DNA from: RGIG9115 sp045649825
GTDB taxonomy: Bacteria; Bacillota; Clostridia; UBA1381
Direction of reading: 5' to 3'
NCBI GenBank assembly: GCA_045649825.1
Contig: JAZRQO010000002.1
Location: forward strand, 1 to 64,000
DNA length: 64,000 nt
Numbering within the stretch: position 1 is the stretch's first letter; each line of letters opens with the position of its first letter. The position numbers were made by a program, and so were the translations under genes. The notes beneath the pieces were generated by a model that worked only from the letters and a program-made list of their open reading frames with translations, was not told where the DNA came from and did no database searches. Positions 25,147 to 35,194 of this stretch are shown piece after piece.

Positions 25147-26571
25147 ATGGGTGGCTTTTTTGGTGTAGTAAGCAAACGCGATGCTGTGTACGACGTATTC
25201 TTCGGAACTGATTATCATTCACATCTCGGAACAAGACGCGGCGGTATGGCGGCTTACGATAAAGAAATTGGCTTGCAGAGAGATATACACAATATCCAGA
25301 ATTCACCGTTTAGAACTAAGTTTGAAAAAATATTTGACGAAATGCAGGGAACTTCTGCAATAGGAGCAATCAGCGATTCAGACCCTCAACCTTTGCTTAT
25401 ACGTTCCAAAGCGGGTACGTATGCAATTTCGGTGATTGGTCTTATCAATAATTCAGAGGAACTGATTGAAGATTACCTGAACTGTGGCGGCGGGCATTTT
25501 GGTGCCATGACGGGCGGTAAAGTAAACTCCGTTGATTTGATAGCTGCACTTATTAATACCAAGGGTGATATTGTTGAAGGTATTAGATTTGCCCACGAAG
25601 CGGTAAGGGGATCAATTTCAATCCTTATTCTTAAGAATGACGGTTCGCTTATTGCGGCGAGGGACAAGCACGGAAGACTTCCTGTTCTTGTTGGTAAAAA
25701 TGAAGAAGGACATTGTGTTTCGTTTGAATCATTTGCATATAAAAAGCTTGGATATGAGGATGAAAAGGAGCTTGGACCCGGTGAAATCGTAGAACTTACA
25801 GCAGATAAGCTTATTCAGCACAATCCTCCCGGCAAAGAAATGAAAATATGCGCATTTCTCTGGACCTACTACGGTTATCCTACTTCTAACTATGAAGGTG
25901 TTAATGTAGAGGTAATGCGTTGTAAGAACGGTAGTATATTAGCTGAAAACGACAGGAAAAATGGAATGGATATGGATATAGACTATGTGGGAGGAGTTCC
26001 CGATTCGGGTACGCCTCATGCCATAGGTTATGCTAATAATTCAAATATTCCTTTTGCCCGTCCCTTTATAAAGTATACCCCAACCTGGGCAAGAAGCTTT
26101 ACCCCTGCCAAGCAGTCGGACAGAAATAAGATTGCCAAAATGAAGCAGATACCCGTTCATGAGCTTATTAAAGACAAGAGCTTGTTGTTTGTAGACGACT
26201 CAATCGTCCGTGGAACTCAGCTTAAAGAAACTGTTGATTTCCTCTATGCAAACGGTGCTAAAGCGGTGCATATGCGTTCAGCTTGCCCCCCGATTATGTA
26301 TAGCTGTAAATATCTTAACTTTACCCGTGCTACGGATGAAATGGAGCTTATAGCAAGACGGGTAATAGTTGAGCTTGAAGGTGAAGAAGGGCTGAAATAT
26401 ATAGATGAGTACAGCGATTCTTCAACAGAACGAGGCAAAAATTTGCGAAAAGCAATTTGCGATAAATTTAATTTTGCATCTCTTGAGTTCCAGACTCTCG
26501 ACGGTGTAATAGAGTCAATAGGATTAGAACCGTGTAAGCTTTGCACATATTGCTGGAACGGTAAAGAATAA
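25147..26571 (+). CDS. purF: Amidophosphoribosyltransferase (PurF) homologue lacking the N-terminal cysteine
   Basis: 474 residues: an N-terminal Ntn-type glutaminase-like domain (about 1-235) and a C-terminal phosphoribosyltransferase domain with the PRPP loop LLFVDDSIVRGTQ. Canonical PurF needs Cys as the mature first residue; this protein begins MGGFFGVVSKRD, with no Cys and no propeptide. It may use free ammonia, be a regulatory paralogue, or have changed specificity. C-terminal cysteines (CKLCTYC) could be part of an iron-sulfur or zinc site as in Bacillus PurF. Its place between purE and purM supports a purine role. Confidence 0.88.
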   Translation: MGGFFGVVSKRDAVYDVFFGTDYHSHLGTRRGGMAAYDKEIGLQRDIHNIQNSPFRTKFEKIFDEMQGTSAIGAISDSDPQPLLIRSKAGTYAISVIGLINNSEELIEDYLNCGGGHFGAMTGGKVNSVDLIAALINTKGDIVEGIRFAHEAVRGSISILILKNDGSLIAARDKHGRLPVLVGKNEEGHCVSFESFAYKKLGYEDEKELGPGEIVELTADKLIQHNPPGKEMKICAFLWTYYGYPTSNYEGVNVEVMRCKNGSILAENDRKNGMDMDIDYVGGVPDSGTPHAIGYANNSNIPFARPFIKYTPTWARSFTPAKQSDRNKIAKMKQIPVHELIKDKSLLFVDDSIVRGTQLKETVDFLYANGAKAVHMRSACPPIMYSCKYLNFTRATDEMELIARRVIVELEGEEGLKYIDEYSDSSTERGKNLRKAICDKFNFASLEFQTLDGVIESIGLEPCKLCTYCWNGKE

Positions 26572-26590
26572 CAGAAAGGATAAATTAACT

Positions 26591-27619
26591 ATGAATTCAA
26601 AATCAAAATCAGACAGCTACGCAGCAGCAGGTGTTGACATAACCGCAGGTTACAAAGCGGTTGAGCTTATGAAGGAGCATATTAAAAGAACGGGAGCAGC
26701 TTCTGTTATCGGCGGCTTCGGCGGTCTTTTCGAGCTTGATATGACAGGTATTACAAAGCCTGTATTGGTAAGCGGTACAGACGGCGTTGGAACAAAGCTT
26801 AAAATGGCATTCCTTCTCGATAAGCACGACACTGTTGGTATTGACTGTGTGGCTATGTGTGTTAACGATATTATCTGTTGTGGTGCAAAGCCCTTGTTCT
26901 TCCTTGACTACATTGCATGTGGTAAAAACTATCCCGAAAAGATTGCTTCAATCGTTTCAGGTATAGCAGACGGTTGTGTTCAGTCGGGATGTTCACTTAT
27001 CGGCGGTGAAACCGCAGAAATGCCCGGTTTCTATCCCGTTGATGAATACGACCTTGCAGGCTTCTCTGTAGGTGTTGTTGATAAGTCAAAGGTTCTTGAT
27101 AATTCAACAGTTGAGGAAGGTGACGTTATAATTGCACTTCCCTCAAGCGGTGTTCACTCAAATGGCTTTTCACTTGTTCGCCGAGTGTTCGGTATCGGCG
27201 AAAGTGATAAGATTTTTGAAAAGTTCGAAGGAAGCACAATCGGTGAAACACTTCTTACTCCTACAAAAATCTATGTAAAGCCCATGCTTGCACTCTTTAA
27301 TGAAGTTACAGTCAAGGCTGTATCACACATTACAGGCGGCGGCTTCTACGAGAATATTCCCAGAAGTATTCCTGCAGGCTTTGGTGCAAAAATCGAAAAA
27401 TCTGCAGTTAAAATTCTCCCTGTTTTCGACCTTATTCAGAAAACAGGCAATATTCCTGAAAGAGATATGTTCAACACATTCAATATGGGTGTTGGTATGA
27501 GTATTACAGTATCGAAAAATGATGCTGATAAAGCTCTTCAGATACTCAGAGCAAACGGCGAAGATGCCTACATAATCGGTGAAATCGTTCGTTCTGAGGA
27601 AGGTGTTATCATATGCTAA
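26591..27619 (+). CDS. purM: Phosphoribosylformylglycinamidine cyclo-ligase (AIR synthetase)
   Basis: 342 residues with normal PurM motifs: YAAAGVDITAGYKAV, GGFGG, SGTDGVGTKLK, VNDIICCGAKPLFFLDYIACG, GGETAEMPGFY and HITGGGF. It closes the imidazole ring in step 5. The stop overlaps the purN start by seven bases. Confidence 0.97.
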   Translation: MNSKSKSDSYAAAGVDITAGYKAVELMKEHIKRTGAASVIGGFGGLFELDMTGITKPVLVSGTDGVGTKLKMAFLLDKHDTVGIDCVAMCVNDIICCGAKPLFFLDYIACGKNYPEKIASIVSGIADGCVQSGCSLIGGETAEMPGFYPVDEYDLAGFSVGVVDKSKVLDNSTVEEGDVIIALPSSGVHSNGFSLVRRVFGIGESDKIFEKFEGSTIGETLLTPTKIYVKPMLALFNEVTVKAVSHITGGGFYENIPRSIPAGFGAKIEKSAVKILPVFDLIQKTGNIPERDMFNTFNMGVGMSITVSKNDADKALQILRANGEDAYIIGEIVRSEEGVIIC

Positions 27620-28215
27620 AAACAAAAATTGCAGTTCTTGTTTCAGGCGGTGGAACAAACCTCCAGGCGCTTATAGATTCAGACGTAATTAAAAGCGGTG
27701 AAATTGTGCTTGTGGTTTCCAATAATCCTGACGCATACGCCTTGGAACGTGCCGAAAAAGCAGGAATTAAAACATCCGTTGTAATCAAAAAGGGAGTAGA
27801 ACAGTCTGTTTTTGAAGATAACCTTGTTTCAGTTCTTGTAGAAAACGGAATTGAGCTTATAATACTTGCAGGCTTTATGTGTATTCTCAGTGAGAATTTT
27901 ACATCAAAGTATCCCAAACGGATAATAAATGTGCATCCTTCGCTTATTCCGTCATTTTGCGGAAAAGGCTTTTACGGACTTCACGTTCACGAAGCTGCCC
28001 TGGAATACGGAGTTAAGGTAACAGGTGCTACAGTTCACTATGTAAATGAAATTCCCGACGGCGGTGAGATTATTCTGCAAAAGGCAGTCGAAATCGAGCC
28101 GGGTGATACGCCGGAGATTTTACAAAAAAGAGTTATGGAACAGGCTGAGTGGAAGCTTCTTCCTGCTGCGGCAGAAATAGTTTCGGCAAAGCTTTTAGAA
28201 GAGAAGGGAGAATAA
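27613..28215 (+). CDS. purN: Phosphoribosylglycinamide formyltransferase
   Basis: 200 residues. The opening VLVSGGGTNLQALID, the catalytic NVHPS, and the Asp in VNEIPDGGEII form the expected Asn-His-Asp set. It transfers formyl from 10-formyl-tetrahydrofolate to GAR. It is translationally coupled to purM, and is followed two bases later by the cyclohydrolase start. Confidence 0.95.
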   Translation: MLKTKIAVLVSGGGTNLQALIDSDVIKSGEIVLVVSNNPDAYALERAEKAGIKTSVVIKKGVEQSVFEDNLVSVLVENGIELIILAGFMCILSENFTSKYPKRIINVHPSLIPSFCGKGFYGLHVHEAALEYGVKVTGATVHYVNEIPDGGEIILQKAVEIEPGDTPEILQKRVMEQAEWKLLPAAAEIVSAKLLEEKGE

Positions 28216-28217
28216 TA

Positions 28218-28937
28218 ATGAACGTTTACGAGCAAAAGCCAATGGGAGAACTTATTTCCGGAAACCCTTATGTTGGAAGAGGTATAGTTCTCGGAAAAAC
28301 AGCTGACGGTAAAAAAGCTGCAACTGCTTATTTTATTATGGGCAGAAGTGAAAATTCAAGAAACAGAATTTTTGTTGAAAACGGTGACGAGGTTATAATT
28401 CATCCCTTTGATGCTTCAAAGGTTGAGGACCCCTCACTCATTATATATTCACCTATCAGAAAAATCGGAGATTACTTAATCGTCACAAACGGCGACCAGA
28501 CCGATACAGTATACGATTTTATAAAAGACGGTAAAACCTTTGAGGAAGCCCTTGAAACAAGAGAGTTTGAGCCTGACGCTCCCAACCTCACACCAAGAAT
28601 CAGCGGTATGTTTGATTTTTCAGGTGATAAGCTTAAGTACAAAATGAGCATTTTAAAGAGTGCAGATGCAGAGGGAACAGAATGTAACCGTTACACCTTC
28701 TCATATACTGCACTTCCGGGTACAGGTCATTTTATTCACACATACGTTACAGACGGAAATCCTATCCCCACATTCCTCGGCGAGCCTGAGCGTGTGACAA
28801 TTCCTAACGATATTGATGAATTTACAAATGATATATGGAATAACCTCGACAGTAACAATAAAATCTCAATCTATGTTAGATTTATTTCACTTGAGGACGG
28901 AACAGTTGAGAACAGAATGATAAACGGAAATGCCTGA
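28218..28937 (+). CDS. IMP cyclohydrolase (PurO-like family)
   Basis: 239 residues matching the stand-alone IMP cyclohydrolase family (PF07826, archaeal PurO and clostridial relatives): N-terminal GNPYVGRGIVLGKT, YFIMGRSENSRNR and the C-terminal TGHFIHTYVTDGNP. It would close FAICAR to IMP, the step done in most bacteria by the N-terminal domain of PurH. The next gene lacks that domain, so the two genes split the PurH function. ATG 28218 overlaps no alternative site and follows GGGAG. Confidence 0.88.
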   Translation: MNVYEQKPMGELISGNPYVGRGIVLGKTADGKKAATAYFIMGRSENSRNRIFVENGDEVIIHPFDASKVEDPSLIIYSPIRKIGDYLIVTNGDQTDTVYDFIKDGKTFEEALETREFEPDAPNLTPRISGMFDFSGDKLKYKMSILKSADAEGTECNRYTFSYTALPGTGHFIHTYVTDGNPIPTFLGEPERVTIPNDIDEFTNDIWNNLDSNNKISIYVRFISLEDGTVENRMINGNA

Positions 28938-28951
28938 AAGGAATGAATGTA

Positions 28952-30133
28952 ATGAAAGAATTTGAACTTAAATACGGTTGTAACCCCAATCAGAAGCCTG
29001 CAAGAATTTATATGGAAAACGGTGAGCTTCCCATCGAAATTCTCTGTGGCAGACCCGGTTATATCAATTTTCTTGGCGCTCTCAACAGCTGGCAGCTTGT
29101 TAAGGAAATCAAAGAAGCGACAGGTATGCCCTGTGCAGCTTCATTCAAGCACGTAAGCCCCACATCAGCAGCTGTTGGAACTGTTCTTGATGCTAAGCTT
29201 AAAAAGGCTTGCTTCGTAGACGATATTGCAGACCTTGACTCTTCACCACTTGCTTGTGCTTATGCAAGAGCGAGAGGAACCGACAGAATGTCATCCTTCG
29301 GTGATTTTATAGCTCTTTCAGACGTATGTGATGCAGTAACTGCACGCCTTATAAAGCGTGAGGTTTCAGATGGCGTTATTGCACCCGGCTATACAGATGA
29401 AGCACTTGAAATCCTGAAGCAGAAGAGAAACGGCTCATATAACGTAATTAAAATTGATGAAAGCTACGTCCCCGAAGAAATCGAAATAAAGCAGGTTTAC
29501 GGAATTTCATTTGAACAGGGAAGAAACAATGTTAAGATCGATAATTCAATGCTTACAGAAATCGTAACTGCAAACAAAGAGCTTTCAGAAGAAGCAAAGA
29601 GAGACCTTATAATCGCTCTTATCACACTCAAATATACTCAGTCAAACTCTGTTTGTTTTGCAAAGGACGGACAGGCTATCGGTGTTGGTGCAGGTCAGCA
29701 GTCAAGAATTCACTGCACACGTCTTGCTGGTAATAAGGCGGATATATGGCATCTTCGTCAGCACGATAAAGTTCTTAATCTTCCTTTCCTCGACAGCGTT
29801 AAGCGTCCTGACAGAGATAATGCTATTGATATTTATATTTCTGACGACTATGAGGACCTTCTCACAGACGGCGTTTGGGAAACTCTCTTCAGTGTTAAGC
29901 CCGAGCCTTTAACCCGCGAAGAAAAGAAAACATACCTTTCAACAATCAGCGGTGTTGCTCTCGGCAGTGACGCATTCTTCCCCTTTGGTGATAACATTGA
30001 AAGAGCAGCAAAGAGCGGTGTATCATACGTTGCACAGCCCGGCGGCTCAATCCGTGACGATAATGTTATAGAAACTTGCGATAAGTACGGAATGGTAATG
30101 GCATTCACTCACGCAAGACTTTTCCATCATTAA
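28952..30133 (+). CDS. purH: AICAR formyltransferase, stand-alone
   Basis: 393 residues covering only the transformylase part of PurH, with FKHVSPTSAAVG holding the Lys-His pair of the active site. The MGS-like cyclohydrolase domain is absent. It consumes AICAR (ZMP), the ligand of the riboswitch that controls it, making a direct feedback circuit. Of the in-frame ATGs at 28943 and 28952, the second is nine bases from AAAGGA and is preferred. Confidence 0.92.
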   Translation: MKEFELKYGCNPNQKPARIYMENGELPIEILCGRPGYINFLGALNSWQLVKEIKEATGMPCAASFKHVSPTSAAVGTVLDAKLKKACFVDDIADLDSSPLACAYARARGTDRMSSFGDFIALSDVCDAVTARLIKREVSDGVIAPGYTDEALEILKQKRNGSYNVIKIDESYVPEEIEIKQVYGISFEQGRNNVKIDNSMLTEIVTANKELSEEAKRDLIIALITLKYTQSNSVCFAKDGQAIGVGAGQQSRIHCTRLAGNKADIWHLRQHDKVLNLPFLDSVKRPDRDNAIDIYISDDYEDLLTDGVWETLFSVKPEPLTREEKKTYLSTISGVALGSDAFFPFGDNIERAAKSGVSYVAQPGGSIRDDNVIETCDKYGMVMAFTHARLFHH

Positions 30134-30138
30134 TAATG

Positions 30139-30167
30139 ATAACCCCCTCAAAAGTGTAGGGGGTTAT
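30139..30167 (+). terminator. Intra-operon hairpin between purH and purD
   Basis: ATAACCCCCT, nine-base loop, AGGGGGTTAT. Only three T follow, so it may be a weak attenuator or a processing/stability stem that adjusts purD-pyrI dosage. Confidence 0.5.
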
Positions 30168-30201
30168 TTGGCAGAAAAGATAGATGCAGGAGGTATTTGA
30201 T

Positions 30202-31467
30202 TTGAAAGTTATGGTAATCGGCGGAGGCGGCCGTGAACATGCCATTATTAAGAAGATAAAAGAGAATAAAGAGATTGAAATAATATATGCATTGCCAGGT
30301 AACGGTGGCATTGCTGCCGATGCGGAATGTGTAAACATAAAAGCAACTGATATTGATGGGATTGTTGAATTTGCATCCGCAAAATCAATTGATTTTGCAG
30401 TGGTTGCCCCTGACGATCCTCTCGTTCTCGGTGCAGTGGATGCTCTTGAAAAAATCGGAGTAAAGTGCTTCGGTCCCAAGGCTAATGCGGCAATTATTGA
30501 GGGTAGTAAGGTGTTTTCAAAAAATCTTATGAAGAAATATAATATTCCTACAGCTCAGTATGAAGTTTTCACAGAGCTTGATAAAGCCCTTGAATATCTC
30601 GAAACTGCTCCCATTCCTACTGTTGTTAAAGCGGACGGACTTGCTCTCGGCAAGGGTGTTATAATTGCAATGACCAGGGAAGAAGCAATTGATGCAGTTA
30701 AGTCCATGATGGAAGATAAAGTGTTCGGTGAAAGCGGAAGCCGTGTTGTAATCGAAGAATTCCTCACAGGACCAGAAGTATCGGTGCTTTCATTTACCGA
30801 CGGTAAAACTGTAGTTCCTATGGTTTCTTCAATGGACCACAAGCGCGCAAAGGATAATGATGAAGGTCTTAACACCGGCGGTATGGGAACTATCGCTCCT
30901 AACCCCTACTATACTGAAGAAATTGCAAAAGAATGTATGGAAAAAATATTTATTCCAACAGTTGAAGCAATGAATAGTGAGGGAAGAACTTTCTCAGGCT
31001 GCCTGTATTTCGGACTTATGCTCAATGCTGATGGTCCTAAGGTTATAGAATATAACTGCCGTTTCGGTGACCCCGAAACCCAGGTTGTTCTTCCTCTTTT
31101 AGAGAGCGACTTGTTTGAAATATTTAAGAAAGTTGCAGACGGAAAGCTGGATGAAGCTGATATAAGATTTTCAGACGGCAGCGCGTGCTGCGTTGTAATG
31201 GCATCAGAGGGTTATCCTCAGAAGTATGCAACAGGTTTTGAGATAACAATGCCTCAGGATAAAAACATTTATGTTGCAGGTGCGAAGTTGAACGACGGAA
31301 AACTCCTTACTTCAGGCGGAAGAGTTCTCGGCGTAACAGAAACCGCACCCACCCTTAAAGATGCAATTGCGGTGGCTTATGAAACGGTTAAATCCGTAAG
31401 CTTTGAAAATGCATATTACCGCAGTGATATAGGACAGCGTGCTTTGAAAGCTACTTCAGACAATTGA
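30202..31467 (+). CDS. purD: Phosphoribosylamine--glycine ligase
   Basis: 421 residues, ATP-grasp. The start is TTG 30202: AGGAGG (30188-30193) lies eight bases ahead and the product then begins MKVMVIGGGGREHAI, exactly as in the family. The in-frame ATG at 30184 lies before that ribosome site. C-terminal motifs YFGLMLNADGPKVIEYN and RFGDPETQVVLP are intact. Confidence 0.96.
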   Translation: MKVMVIGGGGREHAIIKKIKENKEIEIIYALPGNGGIAADAECVNIKATDIDGIVEFASAKSIDFAVVAPDDPLVLGAVDALEKIGVKCFGPKANAAIIEGSKVFSKNLMKKYNIPTAQYEVFTELDKALEYLETAPIPTVVKADGLALGKGVIIAMTREEAIDAVKSMMEDKVFGESGSRVVIEEFLTGPEVSVLSFTDGKTVVPMVSSMDHKRAKDNDEGLNTGGMGTIAPNPYYTEEIAKECMEKIFIPTVEAMNSEGRTFSGCLYFGLMLNADGPKVIEYNCRFGDPETQVVLPLLESDLFEIFKKVADGKLDEADIRFSDGSACCVVMASEGYPQKYATGFEITMPQDKNIYVAGAKLNDGKLLTSGGRVLGVTETAPTLKDAIAVAYETVKSVSFENAYYRSDIGQRALKATSDN

Positions 31468-31486
31468 TGAAAGGAACGGTAATTAA

Positions 31487-34400
31487 ATGGTATACAGAAT
31501 TTATGTAGAAAAGAAAAAAGAGCTTGCAGGCGAGGCCGCATCTCTTAAAAAAGATATAAAAGAGCTTTTGCAGATTGCATCTGTGGAGGACCTTCGCATA
31601 ATCAACAGATATGACGTTGAAGGTATCGACAAGGAACTCTTTGACTATGCCTGCGGAACAGTTTTCTCTGAGCCTCAGCTCGATAATATATACGAAAATC
31701 CTGACCTTGCAGGTGCAACTGTTTTTGCAGTAGAATATCTGCCCGGACAGTTCGACCAGAGAGCATCCTCTGCAGCTGAGTGTATTCAGCTTATTTCAAA
31801 GGGCGACAGACCTATTGTTCGTACTGCAAAGGTTTATGCTATAAAAGGTAACGTAAATGCAGAAGAACTTGCGGCAATCAAAAAATACGTTATTAACCCT
31901 GTAGAAGCAAGAGAAGCGGTACTTGAAATCCCCGCAACTCTTAAGGTTGATTACGAAATCCCCACAACTGTAGCAACTCTTGACGGTTTTTGCGACCTTG
32001 ATGATGAAGGTCTTGCAGAATTTATCAAATCATACGGTCTTGCAATGGACTTTGATGATATAAAATTCTGTCAAAGCTACTTCCTATCAGAAAAGAGAGA
32101 TCCCACGATCACAGAAATCAGAATGATTGACACCTATTGGTCAGACCACTGCAGACACACAACATTCCTTACAACTCTTGAAAATGTAACCTTTGAAGAT
32201 GAAGTAATCGAAAAGGAGTTTGAGAGATATTTAAATACCCGCAAAGAGCTTGGCAGAACAAAGCCTGTAAACCTTATGGACGTTGCAACAATTGCAACTC
32301 GTTTCCTTAAGAAAACAGGAAAGCTTCAGAAGCTTGACGAATCTGAAGAAATCAATGCCTGCACAGTTAAAATCGACGTAAATGTTGACGGCGAAACTCA
32401 GAAATGGCTTCTTCTCTTTAAGAACGAAACTCACAACCATCCTACAGAAATTGAGCCTTTCGGCGGTGCGGCAACCTGTATTGGCGGTGCAATCCGTGAT
32501 CCCCTGTCAGGTAGAAGCTACGTTTATGCAGCTATGCGAGTAACAGGTGCGGCAGACCCCCGTAAGAGCGTTTCTGAAACAATGAGCGGTAAGCTCCCTC
32601 AGAGAAAGATTGTTACAGGTGCAGCTAACGGCTATAGCTCATATGGTAACCAGATTGGTCTTGCAACAGGTATAGTTGATGAAATTTACCACGACGGATA
32701 TGTTGCAAAGAGAATGGAAATCGGCGCAGTTATAGCAGCGGCTCCTGCAGAAAATGTACGTCGTGAATGTCCTGAAGATGGTGATGTTGTAATCCTTCTC
32801 GGTGGAAAAACAGGTCGTGACGGTTGTGGTGGTGCAACAGGCTCGTCAAAGTCACATAGCTTAGAATCACTTGAAAGCTGTGGTGCAGAAGTTCAGAAGG
32901 GTAATGCACCTGAAGAACGTAAGCTTCAGCGTCTTTTCAGGAACCCCGAAGCTTCCAAACTTATAAAGAGATGTAACGACTTTGGTGCAGGCGGTGTTTC
33001 AGTTGCAATCGGTGAGCTTGCCGACGGCCTTGAAATTAATCTTGATCTTGTTCCCAAGAAGTACGACGGACTTGACGGAACAGAACTTGCAATTAGTGAA
33101 TCACAGGAAAGAATGGCGGTTGTTGTAGCTAGCGAGGACGCAGAAAAATTCTGTGAGCTTGCCGACAAGGAAAACCTTGAAACAAGCAAGGTTGCAACAG
33201 TTAAGGAAAAGCCATACCTTGTTATGCACTGGAACGGTAAAACAATCGTAAATATTAGCCGTGAATTCCTTAATTCAAACGGCGCTCCGAAGCACGTTGA
33301 TGTTAAAACAACTGCAGGTGCTGACTACTCAAAAGCTGTGACAGATGATTTTGAAACACAGATGAAAGAGCTGGTTTCCGACCTTAACGTATGCTCAAAG
33401 AGAGGTTTGTCAGAACAGTTCGACTCAAGTATCGGTGCCGGAACAGTTCTCATGCCCTTTGGCGGTAAGAATCAGCGTACACCTATTCAGGCTATGGTTC
33501 ATAAGATTTCTGTTGAAAAGGGCGATACTGATACTTGTTCATTTATGTCATACGGATATAACCCCTTTATAACTGAAAAGAACCCATATGCAGGTGCATA
33601 TCTTGCAGTTGTTGAATCTGTATCAAAGCTCGTTGCGGCTGGTGCAGAGTTTAAAGATGTATATCTTACATTCCAGGAATATTTTGAAAAGCCGGGCAAG
33701 AACCCCGAGCGTTTCGGAAAGCCCCTTTCTGCACTTCTTGGTGCATTCAAAGCACAGATGGATTTTGGTATTGCATCTATCGGCGGTAAGGACTCAATGA
33801 GCGGTACTTTTGAAAAGATTGATGTTCCGCCCACACTTGTATCTTTTGCAGTTACAACTGACGAACTGAAAAATGTAATCAGCCCCGAATTCAAAAAGGC
33901 AGGATCAAAGGTAGTAGTTCTTAAACCCGAATGTGACGAAAAAGGACTTCCCACAGCAGAATCTCTTATGGCAAATTACAGCGCAGTCAGCAAGCTTGTT
34001 CGTGAAGGTAAAATCCTTTCAATGTGGACACCCTGCTATGGCGGTATTGCGGAAGCAGTATTCAAGATGGGTATCGGTAACGGAGTCGGCTTTGAATTTG
34101 CAGATGGAATCACCTGCAAAGATATTTTCTCATATGCATACGGTGCATTCGTAATTGAGCTTGCGGAAGATGTTAACTTCGGTACTGTTCTTGGTACTAC
34201 AACTGAAGCATTTTCAATCAAGCTCGGAAACACAGAGCTTAATCTTGCAAACCTTACAGACCTTTATGAAGGAGTGTTGGAAAAGGTATTTAAGTGTAAT
34301 ATCCAAACTGAAAACAAGGAAGTAAAGGCTTATTCATATACTGCAGATAAAAAGTTCACATCTGCAATTAAGTTTGCACGTCCCAGAATACTAATTCCTG

Positions 34401-35176
34401 TATTCCCGGGTACAAACTGTGAATACGATACGGCAAAAGCTGCCCGTGCTGCAGGACTTGATGCAGAAATATTCGTTATAAATAATAAAACACCTGAAAA
34501 TGTTTCACTCTCAGTTGAAACCTTTGCAGAAAAAATCAAGCAGTCACAGATTGTGTTTATTCCAGGTGGTTTCTCAGGCGGTGATGAGCCTGAAGGTTCA
34601 GGTAAGCTTATAACTGCATTCTTCCGAAACGGAGAAATTAAAGAAGCAGTCGCAGACCTTCTCGAAAACCGTGACGGCCTTATGGCAGGTATCTGTAATG
34701 GTTTCCAGGCACTTATCAAGCTCGGACTTGTCCCTTACGGTAAGATAATCGACACTGATGCAGATTGTGCAACACTTTCGTTTAACACAATTTCACGCCA
34801 TCAGTCAAAGATTGTTGAAACAAGGATTGCTTCAAACAACTCACCCTGGCTTTGTGAAACAAATGTTGGTGATATATATTCAGTGCCGATTTCACATGGT
34901 GAAGGCAGATTTATTGCTCCCGACGAGCTTATTCGTAAGCTTGCTGAAAATGGTCAGATTATGACTCAGTACGTTGATAAAAACGGTGCTCCCACATATG
35001 ACATTCAGTATAACCCCAACGGCTCATTTGATGCAATTGAGGGTATAATGTCGCCCGATGGACGTGTTATCGGTAAGATGGGACATTCAGAACGTATCGG
35101 AAGCGGACTTTACGCAAATGTTGAAGGTAACTACGATATGGGTATCTTCAGAAGTGCTTGTAAGTATTATAAATAA
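31487..35176 (+). CDS. purL: Phosphoribosylformylglycinamidine synthase, single-chain
   Basis: 1229 residues, the long clostridial/proteobacterial-type PurL carrying its own glutaminase, so no PurQ or PurS is needed. The synthase core shows YWSDHCRHTTF, NETHNHPTEIEPFGGAATCIGG and GGKTGRDGCGGATGSSKSH. The C-terminal glutaminase (about 965-1229) has nucleophile Cys in GICNGFQALIKLG and His in ISHGEGRF. Purine step 4. Followed 18 bases later by pyrE. Confidence 0.97.
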   Translation: MVYRIYVEKKKELAGEAASLKKDIKELLQIASVEDLRIINRYDVEGIDKELFDYACGTVFSEPQLDNIYENPDLAGATVFAVEYLPGQFDQRASSAAECIQLISKGDRPIVRTAKVYAIKGNVNAEELAAIKKYVINPVEAREAVLEIPATLKVDYEIPTTVATLDGFCDLDDEGLAEFIKSYGLAMDFDDIKFCQSYFLSEKRDPTITEIRMIDTYWSDHCRHTTFLTTLENVTFEDEVIEKEFERYLNTRKELGRTKPVNLMDVATIATRFLKKTGKLQKLDESEEINACTVKIDVNVDGETQKWLLLFKNETHNHPTEIEPFGGAATCIGGAIRDPLSGRSYVYAAMRVTGAADPRKSVSETMSGKLPQRKIVTGAANGYSSYGNQIGLATGIVDEIYHDGYVAKRMEIGAVIAAAPAENVRRECPEDGDVVILLGGKTGRDGCGGATGSSKSHSLESLESCGAEVQKGNAPEERKLQRLFRNPEASKLIKRCNDFGAGGVSVAIGELADGLEINLDLVPKKYDGLDGTELAISESQERMAVVVASEDAEKFCELADKENLETSKVATVKEKPYLVMHWNGKTIVNISREFLNSNGAPKHVDVKTTAGADYSKAVTDDFETQMKELVSDLNVCSKRGLSEQFDSSIGAGTVLMPFGGKNQRTPIQAMVHKISVEKGDTDTCSFMSYGYNPFITEKNPYAGAYLAVVESVSKLVAAGAEFKDVYLTFQEYFEKPGKNPERFGKPLSALLGAFKAQMDFGIASIGGKDSMSGTFEKIDVPPTLVSFAVTTDELKNVISPEFKKAGSKVVVLKPECDEKGLPTAESLMANYSAVSKLVREGKILSMWTPCYGGIAEAVFKMGIGNGVGFEFADGITCKDIFSYAYGAFVIELAEDVNFGTVLGTTTEAFSIKLGNTELNLANLTDLYEGVLEKVFKCNIQTENKEVKAYSYTADKKFTSAIKFARPRILIPVFPGTNCEYDTAKAARAAGLDAEIFVINNKTPENVSLSVETFAEKIKQSQIVFIPGGFSGGDEPEGSGKLITAFFRNGEIKEAVADLLENRDGLMAGICNGFQALIKLGLVPYGKIIDTDADCATLSFNTISRHQSKIVETRIASNNSPWLCETNVGDIYSVPISHGEGRFIAPDELIRKLAENGQIMTQYVDKNGAPTYDIQYNPNGSFDAIEGIMSPDGRVIGKMGHSERIGSGLYANVEGNYDMGIFRSACKYYK

Positions 35177-35194
35177 TTTAAGAGGTGTATACTG

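Noticed and set aside
33499..33954. 151-codon minus-strand frame inside purL
   Set aside because: Long only because of the codon pattern of purL; composition is Ser/Pro-rich nonsense and there is no start site.
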